A stretch of DNA of 64,000 bases from Solea solea (GCF_958295425.1 NC_081142.1:27422822-27486821); one strand, 5' to 3'. Counted from the stretch's first letter, positions 33,801 through 46,644 are shown. The notes: generated from the sequence alone by a model not told the origin. Numbers and translations are program-made.

Positions 33801-34326
33801 ATTTAAACCAGCAGCACCTGTAGCAAAGATGAAGGAAACTTTGATTTGTTGCTGTGTTTTTTTGCTTCAGTCTCGCAGCCTTTAGACCTGAAGATGCTTC
33901 GCTGTGATCTGAGCAAACGTGAACACATGGTTTGCACTGGACCCAAAATATTATTGTGGGTACTTGTAGCTGCCTGACTGAATGATGATCATACTTTCTC
34001 CCTCTGGCCTCTGGCGTGTTATTCCACGGTGACTGTGAGCTCTGTAAATGCCATGTGCAGTCACTACGGAGGTGTTCTGTTGCACTTAATAACACAGCTT
34101 TCGGCGTGGAGATTGGCCGAGAGCCAGACGTGTGTATGGTGAGCGCAGGTCCAGCTGCACATGTTCACTTCATAGCCCTCAGTTAATACCCACACAGGCC
34201 GGGTTCACCGGCGCGGGCCGGAAACCATTCATTTCGCTCACGTCCTCACAGAAAACCAGCAGCAACTTTAACATATGGTGGTTAAAGAGACGTGAAGCAG
34301 GCCTCACACATCGCAGCTGCACCATC

Positions 34327-34352
34327 TGTGTGTGTGTGTGTGTGTGTGTGTA
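34327..34352. repeat. (GT)n microsatellite
   Basis: About 13 GT units. Confidence 0.95.
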
Positions 34353-34574
34353 TGTATTTGAAATTGACCATGTGATCCCCTTCATCCACATTAGTCCACA
34401 CACAGAAGCTGATTTATTCCCTCCCATTATTGGGTCAGGGCTAAGACGTCACTGGTGCACATCGTGTGTCTCCTTTATATACAGTCTGTGCTGTGGCCCA
34501 GACTCCACTTCCTCCCCATCAGCAGAGGTGAAGAGAAGTCAGGGGGAAATCTACAGATCACCAACTGACCAGGC

Positions 34575-34606
34575 ACCTCCTCCTCCTCCTCCTCCTCCTC
34601 CTCCTC
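34575..34606. repeat. (CTC)n microsatellite
   Basis: About ten CTC units. Confidence 0.93.
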
Positions 34607-35237
34607 TCTGCTGACTTAGAAAACAAGCAAATGAACCATGTGCCAAAGCAAACAGGGGCGAAAAGACCCATTACTGTGAATGAAATCCATTTGCATGTTT
34701 CCAGATCACCAGATGAAAACTGATTCAAATGCAGAAGGCGGTGCCTTCAGTGACAACTGTGGACCAAATATTCCAGCTTGAATAGTTTACGTCTTCCAAG
34801 GAAGATATGAGTTCTTCTCTAATTCCTCTGAATCAGCTTCATTTATGATCGCCTTTTGAATTTGAATGCATAAATGTCATTTGATCTGCTCGTGCCTGCA
34901 CTGGGATCAGACCATCAGCTTATAAATGGTTTAGAGGTTATTAAAATGATATAAAACAGCAATAAGATGTTATGTCACATTACATACAAAGGGCAACAGT
35001 GATTTGTTGCTTGCTAAATAGTGACCCTATATGGCCACTGTCAGCTACATCAGATCATTTATCATTTATGTGTAAGTGGTTATGAAGATTTATAACAGTG
35101 TTCATCGACAAAATACCGGAATTATAAACATTTATAAATCCTCTGTAATGGGTGTCTTGCTCTAAAGTGGCAAAAGAAAAATCTACGTTAAGCCTTAAGA
35201 CAAAGGAGAAACCACATGGCATGAGAAGTTTATAGGA

Positions 35238-35239
<2 letters not shown>

Positions 35240-35270
<31 letters not shown>
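35240..35270. repeat. (AT)n microsatellite
   Basis: About 15 AT units. Confidence 0.95.
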
Positions 35271-35276
<6 letters not shown>

Positions 35277-35701
35277 TAGTGATTGTATCATAAAGCACCA
35301 TTGTTCAGCAGAGTATTCCTTTAAGAGTCAGAGGTTCTGGGGTTTGGAACAAATGCTTTGTTTTCAGGAAGTAAGTTCAGAAAACCTTCCAAACCTCCTG
35401 GATTCCGACCTCCCTTCCTTTCATTTTGCTTCATAATTAAGGAAAGGGCCTCATGCTGTGGAATCACATTATGTCAAAGACAAAGAATAAAGGAGCAGTG
35501 CGGTGGTTCCTTCTGGGTGAGAGGAGCCAAACCCGTATCTGGCACGGATCTTGAACCCAGCTTCGTCTCAAGCAGTATTTCATTTTTCCCCTGGATTATC
35601 ACCTCTTCCTGTCATGAAAGATCACGGCCAGATTGTGTCAATGCAACCGTCTGACGCACCGTGTGTTCTCAGACGCACTCTATAGGTGAAGGCTGAGCAC
35701 C

Positions 35702-35703
<2 letters not shown>

Positions 35704-35732
<29 letters not shown>

Positions 35733-35737
35733 AGGCG
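35704..35737. repeat. (GGA)n microsatellite
   Basis: GGA/GAA imperfect tract. Confidence 0.9.
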
Positions 35738-36819
35738 GCTCCTCGTGTACAAACAAGTCGATCTGTGTCCTCCTCTCAGGTGGAAAAATCAAGGACTAAA
35801 GCTTGAGTGGGCACAGTGTCTGTATCTCTTTTGAGGGATTATATCATGACATAGAGCTTGTGCACGGTCATCTAATCTCACTCAGAGCTGCAGTGACCTT
35901 GTGCAGCCAAGGCTTTAGACGAGGAACCAGACAGCTGGATTACTGCCGCCTCCACATAAGTGCTCAGATGACCATGGAGACGAGGTTTTACTAAGAAGAG
36001 AATTCATTTACGTGACGAGACAAAAACTCTCAAACTTATTTGTTCCGTATTTAAAGGCCAAAGTTCTTAAATAAGAGACCGGTAAGACCCTTTGTGTCCC
36101 TGCTACTTAAAACCCTAAGAGCTGAAAAAAGAGAGCAAGTACATCAGGATTTAGCAAACTGCTGTCATTGCTTTCTTTGAAAAAAGATTCAAAATCTTTC
36201 TTGTTTATGTTAAACAAAAATAAGCCTTCATCTCAGTGATGTATTCCATCTCAGGCCACTTAAAGAGCGCTGATCTTCAATAATACTTGGAGCTTACGAA
36301 CGCACAAGACCATATTTGTCTTTTTTTCCTTTCTCTCTGAAAGCAGGTGTGGACAAAACCTGATTTCTATAGCGTGGATTTCTGCGTCTCACCATAATCC
36401 AGCTTGACACAAGGATTATCTGTCGATGAAACCCAGCAGAACCCTCTGCCAGAGCACAGTGCTCTCCTGTGTTTTGATTTAAGAGCTGATAGGTAAACCC
36501 ACGGCAAAAAACATGGCTTTCAAAACCTTCCTGTGAAGGGAAGGAATCAGAACACAAACCACGTGTTAATGAAATAAATATCTAGTGTGTAAATGATCTT
36601 TGCCTTTTAGGACTAAACCTTCTGAGGTACGACGGAGCGAGGGAAAGTACCTTCTACTGTAACGTCAACTCACTGACACCCACTCACGCCACTGTTGGCA
36701 TTAGGGCTAAACATTTGGGGGGAAATCCTTATTTGATTGTGACAGACATGACTTTTGAACCTTTTTGAAATGTGTAATGTGATGTTGTTTCATTGTTTGA
36801 GTCACACTTTTTACTTTTA

Positions 36820-37350
36820 CACAGAAAAAAGAACTACCGTCATTTCAGCCGCTACTTTTTTAACCACGCTTTGAACCTCGCGGCTTCATTTATGGATTGT
36901 TCCCGGTTTCACAAGCGTCGCATTAGACCAAGGAAATTGCCGAATGGGTTAAAGTGCAGCCACTCGACGTCAGTGTAACTGACGCCACTCGACGTCAGTG
37001 TAACTGACGCCACTCGACGTCAGTGTAACTCGTAACATTTACGGTGGCGACAATGAAAACCGTCCTGAGAAAACATCGGATGAAGCAATTCTGAGGCTGT
37101 TCAACTGTGACACCAAAGGAGATGACGAGGAGGAAGATAGTGACCAATGACTTTCTTGGATTAGGTAACTGTTTACCGCTAATTATTTAGTTTTGTTCCA
37201 AGCCGTGTTACTGGCACTGTCTTTCATTGAAGCCTGTGTAAAGTTTATTTGTTTCAATGTAGGCACCTGCAGCTTAATTATGTTCAAAATAAATCGTTTT
37301 TAAAAATGCAGTGGGTGTGGCTTATATTTAGTTGTGCTTAATAGTCCGTA
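36820..37350 (+). mobile_element. pogo-like DNA transposon remnant
   Basis: Only the extreme C-terminus of a transposase frame remains, at 37076-37150: SDEAILRLFNCDTKG followed by DDEEEDSDQ and a stop. An acidic tail of this kind closes pogo/Tigger-type transposases of fish, as I recall them. The right side GTGGCTTATATTTAG..GTGCTTAATAGTCCG resembles the (G)CGGCTTATA..AATAGTCCG terminal region of that family. A 25-bp tandem repeat (36961-37030) lies in the upstream part. It is internally deleted, with no DDE core visible. Confidence 0.7.
36961..37030. repeat. 25-bp tandem repeat, 2.8 units
   Basis: The unit is CACTCGACGTCAGTGTAACT plus GACGC. Two exact units are followed by a 20-base partial. 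Each contains CGACGTCA, a near-CRE palindrome. Confidence 0.93.
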
Positions 37351-38287
37351 TTAAGTTAAAAAAAAAATGGATGGAAGAATTAAATTGCATTGTTACAATC
37401 TGTGATTTCAGTTTGTTCAGCTCAAATAAGAACCGGTCAAATCACAATAGATGCAGGTTTTTATTGATCTGCATTCAGTGACTGTGTGTACTTACCTCAC
37501 TAAAGTCAAGGTACTGCAATTGTATGTATAGATTAATATTCATGTTTCAGGTGTTTCGGTGTTAAACGTCTTTCAGCCAAAAAACGTCAAAAAATGCGTT
37601 TTTCGGCCAATATGTTTTTTGGCGGCCGAATTTACGGTGCATCATTAATTTGTAACATCAAACACAAACACAAACTCTCCCACTGATTCACCGTAATAGT
37701 GGGTTTTTCCTCGTTTAAAAAAGTTAAATGTTGGTGTAAAAAGAGTGGCGTTAACATAATAAGCAGCTTCTTCCAGAACGAAAGAAGCTTCTTGTTAGAA
37801 TGTCTTCAGCTCTCTGTTTCTATACTTGTGAAGACACCATGACGTGGATGACAGACAACATTGTCTTCTATTGTAATGACGATTCCCTGCAGATCCAGAA
37901 TAGTCGCACATACTGTGCATGAATGTGTGATATATAGCACAAGCAATGCTTGAACCAACATCAGCAGCAGCAGGTCTGCACACGCTGCTCCTCACACTGA
38001 TGTGACTGACAGGGGGGGGGAAGGGGGAACCCGTGACAGTTTAAAACACAGACACAGCGTATTTGACGGCCGTGGGCCCGTGATTCATCGTCGAAATATG
38101 CCGAACTCTGATGAGTCGAGCCTTGAGACAGGACCGTGTAAAACACCTGAAGACAGGGAGTGGTTTCAGCAGCAGTATCAGGAAATGTGCTGACAGATTT
38201 TTGTTGAAGAAGAGCACAAGAAGTTTTGAGGGGGAACTGAGGGGAGATCTCAGAACCGAGTCTAATCTAATACTAGTGTCTATGTCA

Positions 38288-38322
38288 TACAACTCCAAAA
38301 ATCCCAAACTATCCCTTTAATG
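38288..38322. mobile_element. Right end of a TTAA-type MITE
   Basis: AATCCCAAACTATCCCTTTAA is the reverse form of a TTAAAGGGATAGTTTGGGATT terminus common in fish. A partner left end was not found nearby. Confidence 0.4.
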
Positions 38323-38699
38323 AAAGGTTGAGAACTTAACAACATGAACAGTTTCCAACACAAAGGTCTAACAATTTTAATTTGAATAAAATGTGTAGAA
38401 GTGGAAATGGAAAATAGAAGAATTAAATTGCAGCCTTTGTGACCCTTGACCCTTGACCCTGGCTCATTAGTATGACTCTCACTGTAGCTAAGATTCCTCG
38501 AGCAGCCATTATCAGCATCTTAATCTGAATAAAACAGATTAAACCAGTGCAGTGGAAACATGATAACAGTGAGTAACTGTGGTTTCACACACAGAAATGT
38601 CCATTGCTTCTATTATTTCTTGCTTTAATTAAATCCTTGATTACAGCGGCAGAAAATAGTGAATAAAGTTTCTGGAGAGTTTCACTGGAGATGACTCAC

Positions 38700-38887
38700 T
38701 TCTGCCGGGCTCCTGTCTGGTCCCTCCGGAGCGTGTCCCTTCAGGTTGATGATGTGGACCTCCTGCGGGAGGCTGGTGGTGCCTCTGCTTGCGCAGCCTG
38801 ACAGGGCGGTGAAGCTCTTCAGCGAGGCCTGCACCGGGTGTGTCATCCCCACTGGCAGCAGCTCACACGGGCTGCGAGACAAAGGTC
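38700..38887 (-). CDS. tgfbr3: tgfbr3 coding exon 2: start of orphan domain
   Basis: Encodes residues 25-87, the N-terminal end of the mature ectodomain and the start of the membrane-distal orphan domain that binds TGF-beta. It reads PLSRSPCELLPVGMTHPVQA, followed by SGCASRGTT and LPQEVHIINL. These are near-identical to the block I recall in mammalian betaglycan (CELSPV..SHPVQA, SGCASRGTTGLPQEVH). Cys32 and Cys56 are the first two ectodomain cysteines. The acceptor is a pyrimidine-rich tract ending CCACAG; the donor is GTGAGT after a Glu codon, phase 0. The exon lies between introns of 23.2 kb and 15.2 kb. The stretch from residue 75 to 86 (GHAPEGPDRSPA) is Pro/Gly-rich and less conserved, consistent with a surface loop. 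Confidence 0.97.
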
Positions 38888-39861
38888 CTGTGGTGACGGG
38901 GAGGGAGAAAAAAGGATGGTGAAAATACTGAAGAGCAGAACAGACAGGATTTTAAAACAGTGTTTTCACGGCGACAAAGAGTTTAAGAGGTCAGCACTCT
39001 TGTTTATATCTATATCAAAAATGTCTTTGTGTTTGTTTAACCATGGGTCGCACAAATAACCAACTGAAATGGAGGTAGAAGACTTTAGAGTTTTGCTTCT
39101 GGTATTCTGCAGTGGCAAGAACAAAATGTGATGTGACAATCTGAGCATGTGCCCTAACCACAATCATGAGCAGGAAATGGTTATCAGCACCATTATCTCT
39201 TAAAAAGTGACACCTGCACTACAAACATGCACATGATGCAGAGGTTTCAGGAAACAGATCATATTTTAATGAAAGGTTTTTCTGATACCGAGAATCAGAC
39301 CAGGTCATGCCTATTATACAAACAAAGTGTACAAAGTCATTCATCTCTTTCTCTCAGTCTCCAGATAATAACTCAATGAAACGTGAATAAGACTAAATGT
39401 TGGTGTATTTGTGAATGCATCGTTCTGTTTTGACAGCATTAATATTTGAATTCAATAGTGTGTGAGATAACTAGAAAGAAATGAGCACAGCAATACAAAA
39501 CGCACATGAAAAAGCATTTTCGTTTAGTCAAAGTAGCTCTCAGAAGAAAGAAGAAAAAAAGGTTTGGCGACCGCTGCTCCAAACAACACAGAGCCACTCA
39601 TTTACATGGCTTTTACTATAAATCATGGTTTTCAATGTCATGTTTTGATCTGCTTCAGGGGTTTATAAGTTTCCATTTTTCCAGACAGTGTTTATACGTT
39701 TAGACTCATTAGGTCTTCAAGATCAAATTCTATAAAAATGTTTTCAGGAGCTGTAATGATGATGGGAAAAATTGGTCAAACTCAATGTTTCCCATTAATC
39801 ATCGAGACTGTGGCAAGGCGCCATAGACTAAATTGCCCCAATCGCCACAATTTGAACCAAA

Positions 39862-40002
39862 ACCATGTTTAAACAGTTCCAGTGATAACATAAAAGATGG
39901 TCAGCTGGTCAACAAGCTCATCTGAATCAGGTGTGTTGGAGCAGGGCAACATCTAAAACATCCAGGCCAGTGTTCCCTGAGGACCAGGGTTGGGAAACAC
40001 TG
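39862..40002. mobile_element. Right half of a palindromic hAT-type MITE
   Basis: It contains CATCTGAATCAGGTGTGTTG, then GAGCAGGGCAACATCTAAAA and ends GACCAGGGTTGGGAAACACTG. The end is the inverse of the left terminus CAGTGTTTCCCAACCCTGG at 63487. The left half is missing. Confidence 0.7.
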
Positions 40003-40639
40003 TTCTAGTGTGCTCTCAAAATGCCAGAACTATGTGGATCAAATAAAATAAAAACTTAGGCAGATTCTCATTCTCCTGAGATCATTTTTGTGTGTACAGT
40101 CCCTTAGCCATGAGGTATAATATAAATATAAATATAATATACAAATATAAATATCTATCTGTATAATGCTGCAGTCAAGATCTACGGACGGTGAAACTTT
40201 ATTAAATATTTGACTGTGATCTCTATCTTGTACCACTTTATCCTCCACATGAGGAATGAACAACATTCCTTTAAGGTAAATTTAGAACACAAAAAGGTGT
40301 GATTAGTTTGCGATTCATTGTGAGTGAAGTGCGAACAATCATGTGTTTAAATACAATAAAATAAATGTATTGATTGACGTATTTTCGATAAAAGTGTATC
40401 CATTAGGGATGGGCACAAGTACTTGATTATTTACTTGCTAATAAAAACGTCAAGTTAATGTCACAATCACAGTTTCGTCATAATATGTAAAAATATCGAT
40501 CTATCGATGATTGTATCTACAGTATCATTATTGTAACATCTTAAGTAAGTATAACATTTTGGATTTTGATAATTATCAGATATTCATGGTTGCTTGCCTC
40601 ATCTTTAGAGTTTGAAATAAACTTGCTCCTCCTCCTCCC

Positions 40640-41165
40640 TTGATGGATTTTATAAGTAAAAAAAATAGCAGTGGAGTAAACACCAGAGCATTGACCAGAG
40701 GGGACTGCAACGTACAAAGGTGCAGGACTAAATTTGGCCAAATGTTGGGGTCTATCAGAGGCACACAGTCATGGAACAGGCTACCAGCCCATATCACAAA
40801 CTGTGACACCTATTCAACGTTCCAAATTGCAATGAAACAGTGGTTGAAAACTAACCAGACATGCACTCACAGTTAGATTATTCACTTTTTTTTTTCTTTC
40901 TCTTGGGCCCCAACGTCTTAATCTTAACATACATGTAACTTGTCTATGGTCTGTGTCTATGGTTTACTTGTGTATGTGTAATGTCCTGTGATTTATGTAT
41001 TTGTTTGTATCATGTCCTGTTCAATGTCTACTGTACTAACCTGCCTTAGGACAACGGATGAAAATGAGCTATTGTGCTAACTCAGGCATACTTAAGTTGT
41101 TGCCCTATGCTGACATGTTGATGAATATGCATTGTCCTAATTCAAATCAATAAATAAAGTGCATT
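40640..41165 (+). mobile_element. LINE fragment: reverse transcriptase C-terminal tail and 3' UTR
   Basis: The frame 40640-40876 includes RCRTKFGQMLGSIRGTQSWN, then RLPAHI and TFQIAMKQWLKTNQ before a stop. (R)(T)..G..S...G...WN.LP..I......F....K.(W)L is the standard ending of many fish non-LTR ORF2 proteins. The 3' UTR includes GCCTTAGGACAACGGATGAA, AATGAGCTATTGTGCTAACTC and finishes with CAATAAATAAAGTGCATTTA near 41160. It is 5'-truncated and dead. Confidence 0.75.
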
Positions 41166-41908
41166 TATAAAAACAAATCTTTCTACTCCAGTCACGACCT
41201 AATTTGTGGCATCTATAACCAAAACGTGGCAGTGGCAGCAGAGCCTTGGTTCGAGGACTGCAAGTGTGTTTGCAGAACTGGTGAAATGTACGAGGTTCCT
41301 TGAATGCATCTCATTAGCTGCTCTTGTTAGCTCAACACACTGTGAACCCTGCATTACTATCGTTAGCTCTCATGAGTTGGAGTTTTGAATATTGGAACAT
41401 TTGACCAATAGCATTTTTGCTAGAGATGCCCATTCCCAGTATATATACAGTATACTCTTCTCACTTCCTCTATTACATAGCACCTTATCGTACTTTATCA
41501 CACTTTTCCACTGATGTATGCAATGTTGCTCAGTTGTGCATGGGCTCAGTAAAGCCAACAGAGCAGCTCTGAGCCCGATGTCAGGACACTGAGGCCCAGT
41601 GTGTGACAGTGTTGTGACAGGTCTCTGATCTGAACACAGCTTAACTCATATTTACTGGATTACAGGAACACATCTACAGTGAGTTTGGAACTTCCTATTC
41701 TTCAGCCACAAGCTCTCAGGTGGTTAACCTCAGCCTCTGTGCAAACTTCCTTCCCATCTCATGTTTGTATGACCCACTTAAGACACTCTCGGGGCTGTAA
41801 CACGGGTGCAGATACAAGTATGTCAGACAGAGTCGTGGCCGCACAGAAAGTGCTTAGTTGTGCACGCTATCAGAACGCCTGTGGTGGGGGGGTTTTAGTG
41901 CCAGCCGA

Positions 41909-41963
41909 GGCCCCCGCTCCGAGGCCCCCGCTCCGAGGCCCCCACCCCGAGGCCCCCGCTCAC
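41909..41963. repeat. 15-bp GC-rich tandem repeat, about 3.7 units
   Basis: The unit is GAGGCCCCCGCTCCG; the third copy has CACCCCG. Fully intronic. Confidence 0.9.
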
Positions 41964-43501
41964 ATTTCAAACACATCACGCTAAAGACACAGAGGTTGCC
42001 AATAGCAATCAGATGGAGCATTTGGAAATAATTAGTGAAAGACAGCTTGATAACGATGTTAAATTCTCCACGGCTGACTCAAAAAAGATGGTGCCTCAGC
42101 ACAGGGGGGGTTGGGGGGGAGGTCCTTTTTATTTATTTATTTTCTTTTGCCCAGAACACATAGCCATTGTTTTCACTTTCCACGCTGTCCAATAAACCTG
42201 CGTTAGATCAGCACAAAGCCAGAGATCATGGCATGACTCCCTTTCTCCTTGTAGTGAGAGGAGCACAGATGTTTTATTGTTACCATATTTGTCTTCTGAA
42301 CCCTTCGCAGATGTCTCAACCTGGACTTTTTTGCCTGTAAGTTTACTCCAAACCCACAGAGACTAACTCTGGACCTCCAAACCTCTGTTTAACTTGTAAC
42401 AACTGAGCAGTTACCAACACGTTAGTGCTGATTCATTTAGTAACCATTATGTTGCTGCTTTTTCTTTCAAGATTTCTTTGTCTTATAAGAAATAGGGCTG
42501 TGTACTGGCAAGAATACGGCACTATGATACAACACTGTCTATTATTAGAAATAGTGTCATAGTCAGCCTCATAGTAAAGAACCACAGTCCATATCCAAAC
42601 AGAAGGTAAAAGAATCAATCGCGTCATGAAATATTGTGGCATCAATGTGAATCAATATTTTCATACTCCCCCTAATTAAAACATGGCAGTGTGTTTCAGA
42701 GCAGTGATAACAGCGCAGTTTTAATGGCAAAAACCTGTTGTGCATCACTATTTTGGCCCCCCCTCCTTCCCCTCCCTCCGTTTCCTCCCATAGGACTGAG
42801 GCCTATTCCCCTCGCTAACCATGTCATCACTCCTCACTCCCACAAACAGGTCTGAGGGCACTGTGGCTCACTTTTCCCCCCTCACACATGGAGAATAACA
42901 AACAACTGGCCTGACAAACAAAGAAAAACTTGGTTCTCCCTGGGAGGCTGCCAAACGATTACTATATTCTCTGGCCACAGACTTGATTTTCTAACTGGTT
43001 AAATATCCAACAGAGAACGGAAAAAGAGATTACCACATGAATAGAAGAGTAAGGCATTCGAAGGCTTGTGCTCTTGACGTAATGTTAGTCATTCGTGTTC
43101 CCCTAAGAATTACCCCTCGCTGTTTTTGTGACCTTTCACATTTTACGGGACGTGTTCAATGACAAGATAAGAACGATAAGAGTGATGTGGCTTTGTTTTA
43201 CTGCTCATCACAATAGTATATCTTTACTTTTTTACAGATGACTTCAGCAGCCTCTGTTTTTGGTAGCCAGTCTAGCTGTTGCCTTTGGAACCTGAATATC
43301 AGTGGTTTTCAAACTTTGTTGGTGCTACAGCACTATCCTTAATATTCCAACGAGATGAAACATCACAAGAGCCCAATATGACTTCTTTTAATGCTCTTTA
43401 TGCATCTCTAAGGCTTTATATGCACAAAGAAACAGAACTTAGAGAGATATTAGAGAGGGAGGGCAGGGGGACTCATGATGCCAAATAACAGGGTACATTT
43501 C

Positions 43502-43523
43502 TGTGTGTGTGTGTGTGTGTGTG
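43502..43523. repeat. (TG)n microsatellite
   Basis: Eleven TG units. Confidence 0.93.
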
Positions 43524-45334
43524 ATGCTTGGTTGCTTGCTTTTATATATGTTATCTAAACATATTCACATAAATCTCAACTAAAATGATGGGAAAATTCT
43601 GCACATTTCTACAAAATCATCTCCCGCAACAGATGTGCTGTAGTGGGAATTCTTTAACCACGAACAGTGTGAAGTGTATGTTTATTTGTAAAATGTCTTG
43701 TTTTGTCGATTTATTAGAAAAAGTATCTAAAGTATCTATGGTAAATAGTAAATAACTACTGTGCCTTTCAACTACTTTCAGTTGTTCAGGTTAATTGGTA
43801 ATAGGTGAATAGGTTTCTACAGTATTTTTACTGCAGGATTTATACAGTATTTTTTTTTACTACCAGTTACGACCAGAACATATAAAGTTTCACTGTAATA
43901 ATCCACAATGTTTGTATGGAAAAACCTTCACAATGATACATAGCAACAGACAAAGGCTTTTACTGCTAAGTCAGTTCTTTTATCACGTTAAAAGCAGCTG
44001 ATGTCTAATCCATCACATATGCCGTTGCCATCATCAGCCTACGACCTCCAACGCCAGAAAAAAAAGATGCAGCTTTGTGTCTTCTGTCACCTTGTCTGTC
44101 TCCTTTCTTCCTCTCCTCCTCTCCTCCTCTCCTGTGGCCACCTCCTCTATTCCCTCAGTCATTGATGGAGGAGCACAGAGTGGGTCCTGTCCAGCTGCCA
44201 CTAGTGCCGTTTCGCTGGCCAGGCCAAAACGCCCACAGCAGAGGAATGAGAGAAACTGTTGTTCACTATGCCAGAAAAACAAGTCCGGCCTGAGTCGACC
44301 AGACACTCCGCAGACTATACCACCAAACCCTTCCTCAGCGTGACGTATGCATGGCCAAAATCTGATGCTAAATCTGGTCTTCCAGCTGTAACAGTAATCT
44401 ATAAGATTTATTATAGAGTGCTGAAACGCTATAAAAGATGTGAGCAAAAGCAGAGAGTGTAACCCCAACTGTATCAAATGATAAAAGTTGAGACCTTCTG
44501 AATGGTCTGCATGACTGCATTATTTCAGAACCACAACACCAAATTGCCGGATAAAATTCCTGTGCAAAACAAAACCACGACAAATACCACGAGAATGATC
44601 CATTACCATGTAGTTTTAGGACTTTCTTAAAAAAAAAGTCCTGAAATAAAGTGGTTAGATGATTGATTTCCCCAAAATCTGACCCATGAAATCCAATATA
44701 ATGCACAAAATATTGTGTAAAAATTAACGGTCCTACACCATCAATCGAGCCAAACGCAGCAAGGGCTGAGGGCTCTGTGGGTGTCCAGTTAAATCATCGC
44801 CTGACGTGTCTCACTGTGAGGTCAGGTCACATTCACAGCACATGACATCATACAACAGTGCAATCTCAACATCTATCAACATCTGTTTCTCTGTAGAAAT
44901 GCTGGGTTCAAAGGTCACACCAGGTAGTCTCAAGACAACACAACATTAGCTTCAAATGCTCAAGCTGAGCTACATAAACTTGTGTGACGTTGTGCTGGAC
45001 AACATCGAGGGAGTCACTAATAACCCTGTATGGAACGTGTGGATGTGACGAGCATTGGTGTCACGTCACATCACATTTATCATATTAAAATCGCACTAAA
45101 AATATGATGCGTGTCACTTGACTCAAACTATGGTTTTACTGTTGTACGAGTGTTGTTAGCTGTAGCACTAGCGCAGGCTGTTGCTGTTATTCACTCCCAT
45201 TACACAAGTAACACCAGACGAGTGTGCAACGTGAATAAGCAAGAACAGGTCTGTCAAACAATTAGCAATGAAATGGACAACTGATTAACCCATGCACGCT
45301 CCTAGACTCTTTCTGATACCTAGAAAATTCAAAA

Positions 45335-45455
45335 ACTATGGACTGGCGATCCAGGGTGTGACCCCACCTTTCAGCCTATGTCAGCTGAGTTTGGCACAGT
45401 ACCCCCACGCAACCCTCATGTGGAGGATGAAGCGGTAGAAGATGGATGGATAGCG
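45335..45455 (+). mobile_element. 3' part of the tRNA-headed fish repeat
   Basis: GGACTGGCGATCCAGGGTGT, then GACCCCACCTTTCAGCCTAT, GTCAGCTGAG and the end GAAGCGGTAGAAGATGGATG with GGATA. It matches the 3' half of the copy at 47680-47970. Confidence 0.7.
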
Positions 45456-45739
45456 GAAAGCAGAGCTTTGCACCCATATACATTTTATTGTGGTAGAACC
45501 TCAGGACTTCCGTGAAACGTCCATCCAATCACAGACGAGATTCACCAGTGCGTCACACGTTTGTGACGTCAGCTCCTCAGTACCGTGTTTCCTAAACGGT
45601 TGAATAACTGCCAGATATCGAAAGTGAAAGTTATCTTGGAAAAAGAAGCGGAACCTTTTTTAACAATTCTACAGCCATGAAATCGAGGCGGCCAGATTAT
45701 CACAATGGTCATAAGAGGGTTAAAAAGCTGTTCATCACA

Positions 45740-45740
<1 letters not shown>

Positions 45741-45773
<33 letters not shown>
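45741..45773. repeat. (AT)n microsatellite
   Basis: About 16 AT units. Confidence 0.95.
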
Positions 45774-45776
<3 letters not shown>

Positions 45777-45856
45777 CTAACACGGCCACCCCCAGGCAAA
45801 AGTCATTGGACGTCAGAGTTCTCAAGTGTCACGCATGAGATCACACGCTCACACGA

Positions 45857-45993
45857 CATTTCTCACACTGAGAAGTGATAAAAGTCATTGCACATGAAGT
45901 AGTTATCAATGAATCGATGAAGGCAGTGCACACTGTGTGTAGTTCATTCATACAGCTGTCTTGAATTAGCGGCCTATCAGCCAATCAGAAAAT
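45857..45993 (+). repeat. Dispersed repeat, copy D (partner at 18686-18841)
   Basis: It aligns by eye to 18686-18841 from GACATTTCTCACACTGAGAA to CAGCCAATCAGAAAAT. Immediately after the shared end a short 20-bp minisatellite begins, which the partner lacks. Confidence 0.8.
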
Positions 45994-46128
45994 ATTGTCT
46001 GGTCTAGAGGGATATTGACTGGTCTAGAGGGGTATAGTCTGGTCTAGGGGGGTATAGTGTGGTCTAAAGGGGTATTGTCTGGTCTAGACGGATATTGGCT
46101 AGTCTAGAGTTGATAGACTCTAGACTAG
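45994..46128. repeat. Short 20-bp minisatellite ending in a perfect hairpin
   Basis: Five to six units of the GGTCTAGAGGGGTATAGTCT type run to about 46098. They are followed by CTAGTCTAGAGT / TGATAG / ACTCTAGACTAG, a perfect 12-bp stem with 6-base loop (46099-46128). It is the same unit as the large array at 48381-49190. Confidence 0.9.
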
Positions 46129-46640
46129 AAAAAATACACTGGTTTCAGAATGGACGCTGCGCTCTGATTCGCACAGCTCCTGCCGAATTTCGCAAAAAAA
46201 ACGTTTCTTTTGTTTGTGAAAGGCAAAAATAAAACTATTTACTTTGTTGAGTGGAATGTGTCCTTTCTTAGATTAGCATATTATCTTCAATACACTCCAG
46301 CCAACACCACAGTCTTCAGTCTGTGTCTGTTCAGTAATAACTTGTCGTTGCTGCACTGGACATCAGTGCTATCACAACGAGACAGTCAAAGTAGCAGAAA
46401 ACGCCTCGCGGAAAGCGAACACGCTTCTTTTCAAACTTTCACGTCTGCCCTTTCAGCTTTCACGGTGGGAAATTCTGATTCAATCGAGGGGAAAGTCTGA
46501 ACCATGTGAACAAAGCAATCTGAAGTATACTGGGTACCACCCACTGATGCTGTGGTCCAAACACACACACACAAACACACACCCACATTCAGTAAACACA
46601 CACGCAAAAAAACATGTGTTAGGATGTTTCTGTGTTGGTA

Positions 46641-46644
<4 letters not shown>

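Larger units (their letters stand above)
23518..38699 (-). other. tgfbr3: tgfbr3 intron between coding exons 2 and 3
   Basis: A 15.2-kb intron, phase 0. It holds two copies of a MITE (24455, 28580), an AAT array (26375), a small terminal-repeat element (27524), an 11-bp minisatellite with an adjacent SINE (29733-30398), a pentanucleotide array (30557), a 10-bp minisatellite (33221) and a pogo-like remnant (about 36820-37350). The stretches 31060-33220 and 33801-36800 otherwise show only short simple repeats and a LINE tail. Confidence 0.9.

Noticed and set aside
37555..37650. CGGCCAATATG/CGGCCGAATTTACGGTGCATC as a transposon end
   Set aside because: Looks repeat-like, but no partner terminus or duplication could be identified.
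43300..43490. CAGTGGTTTTCAAACTTTG as a hAT terminus
   Set aside because: Only one possible end; no matching inverted end or 8-bp duplication found.
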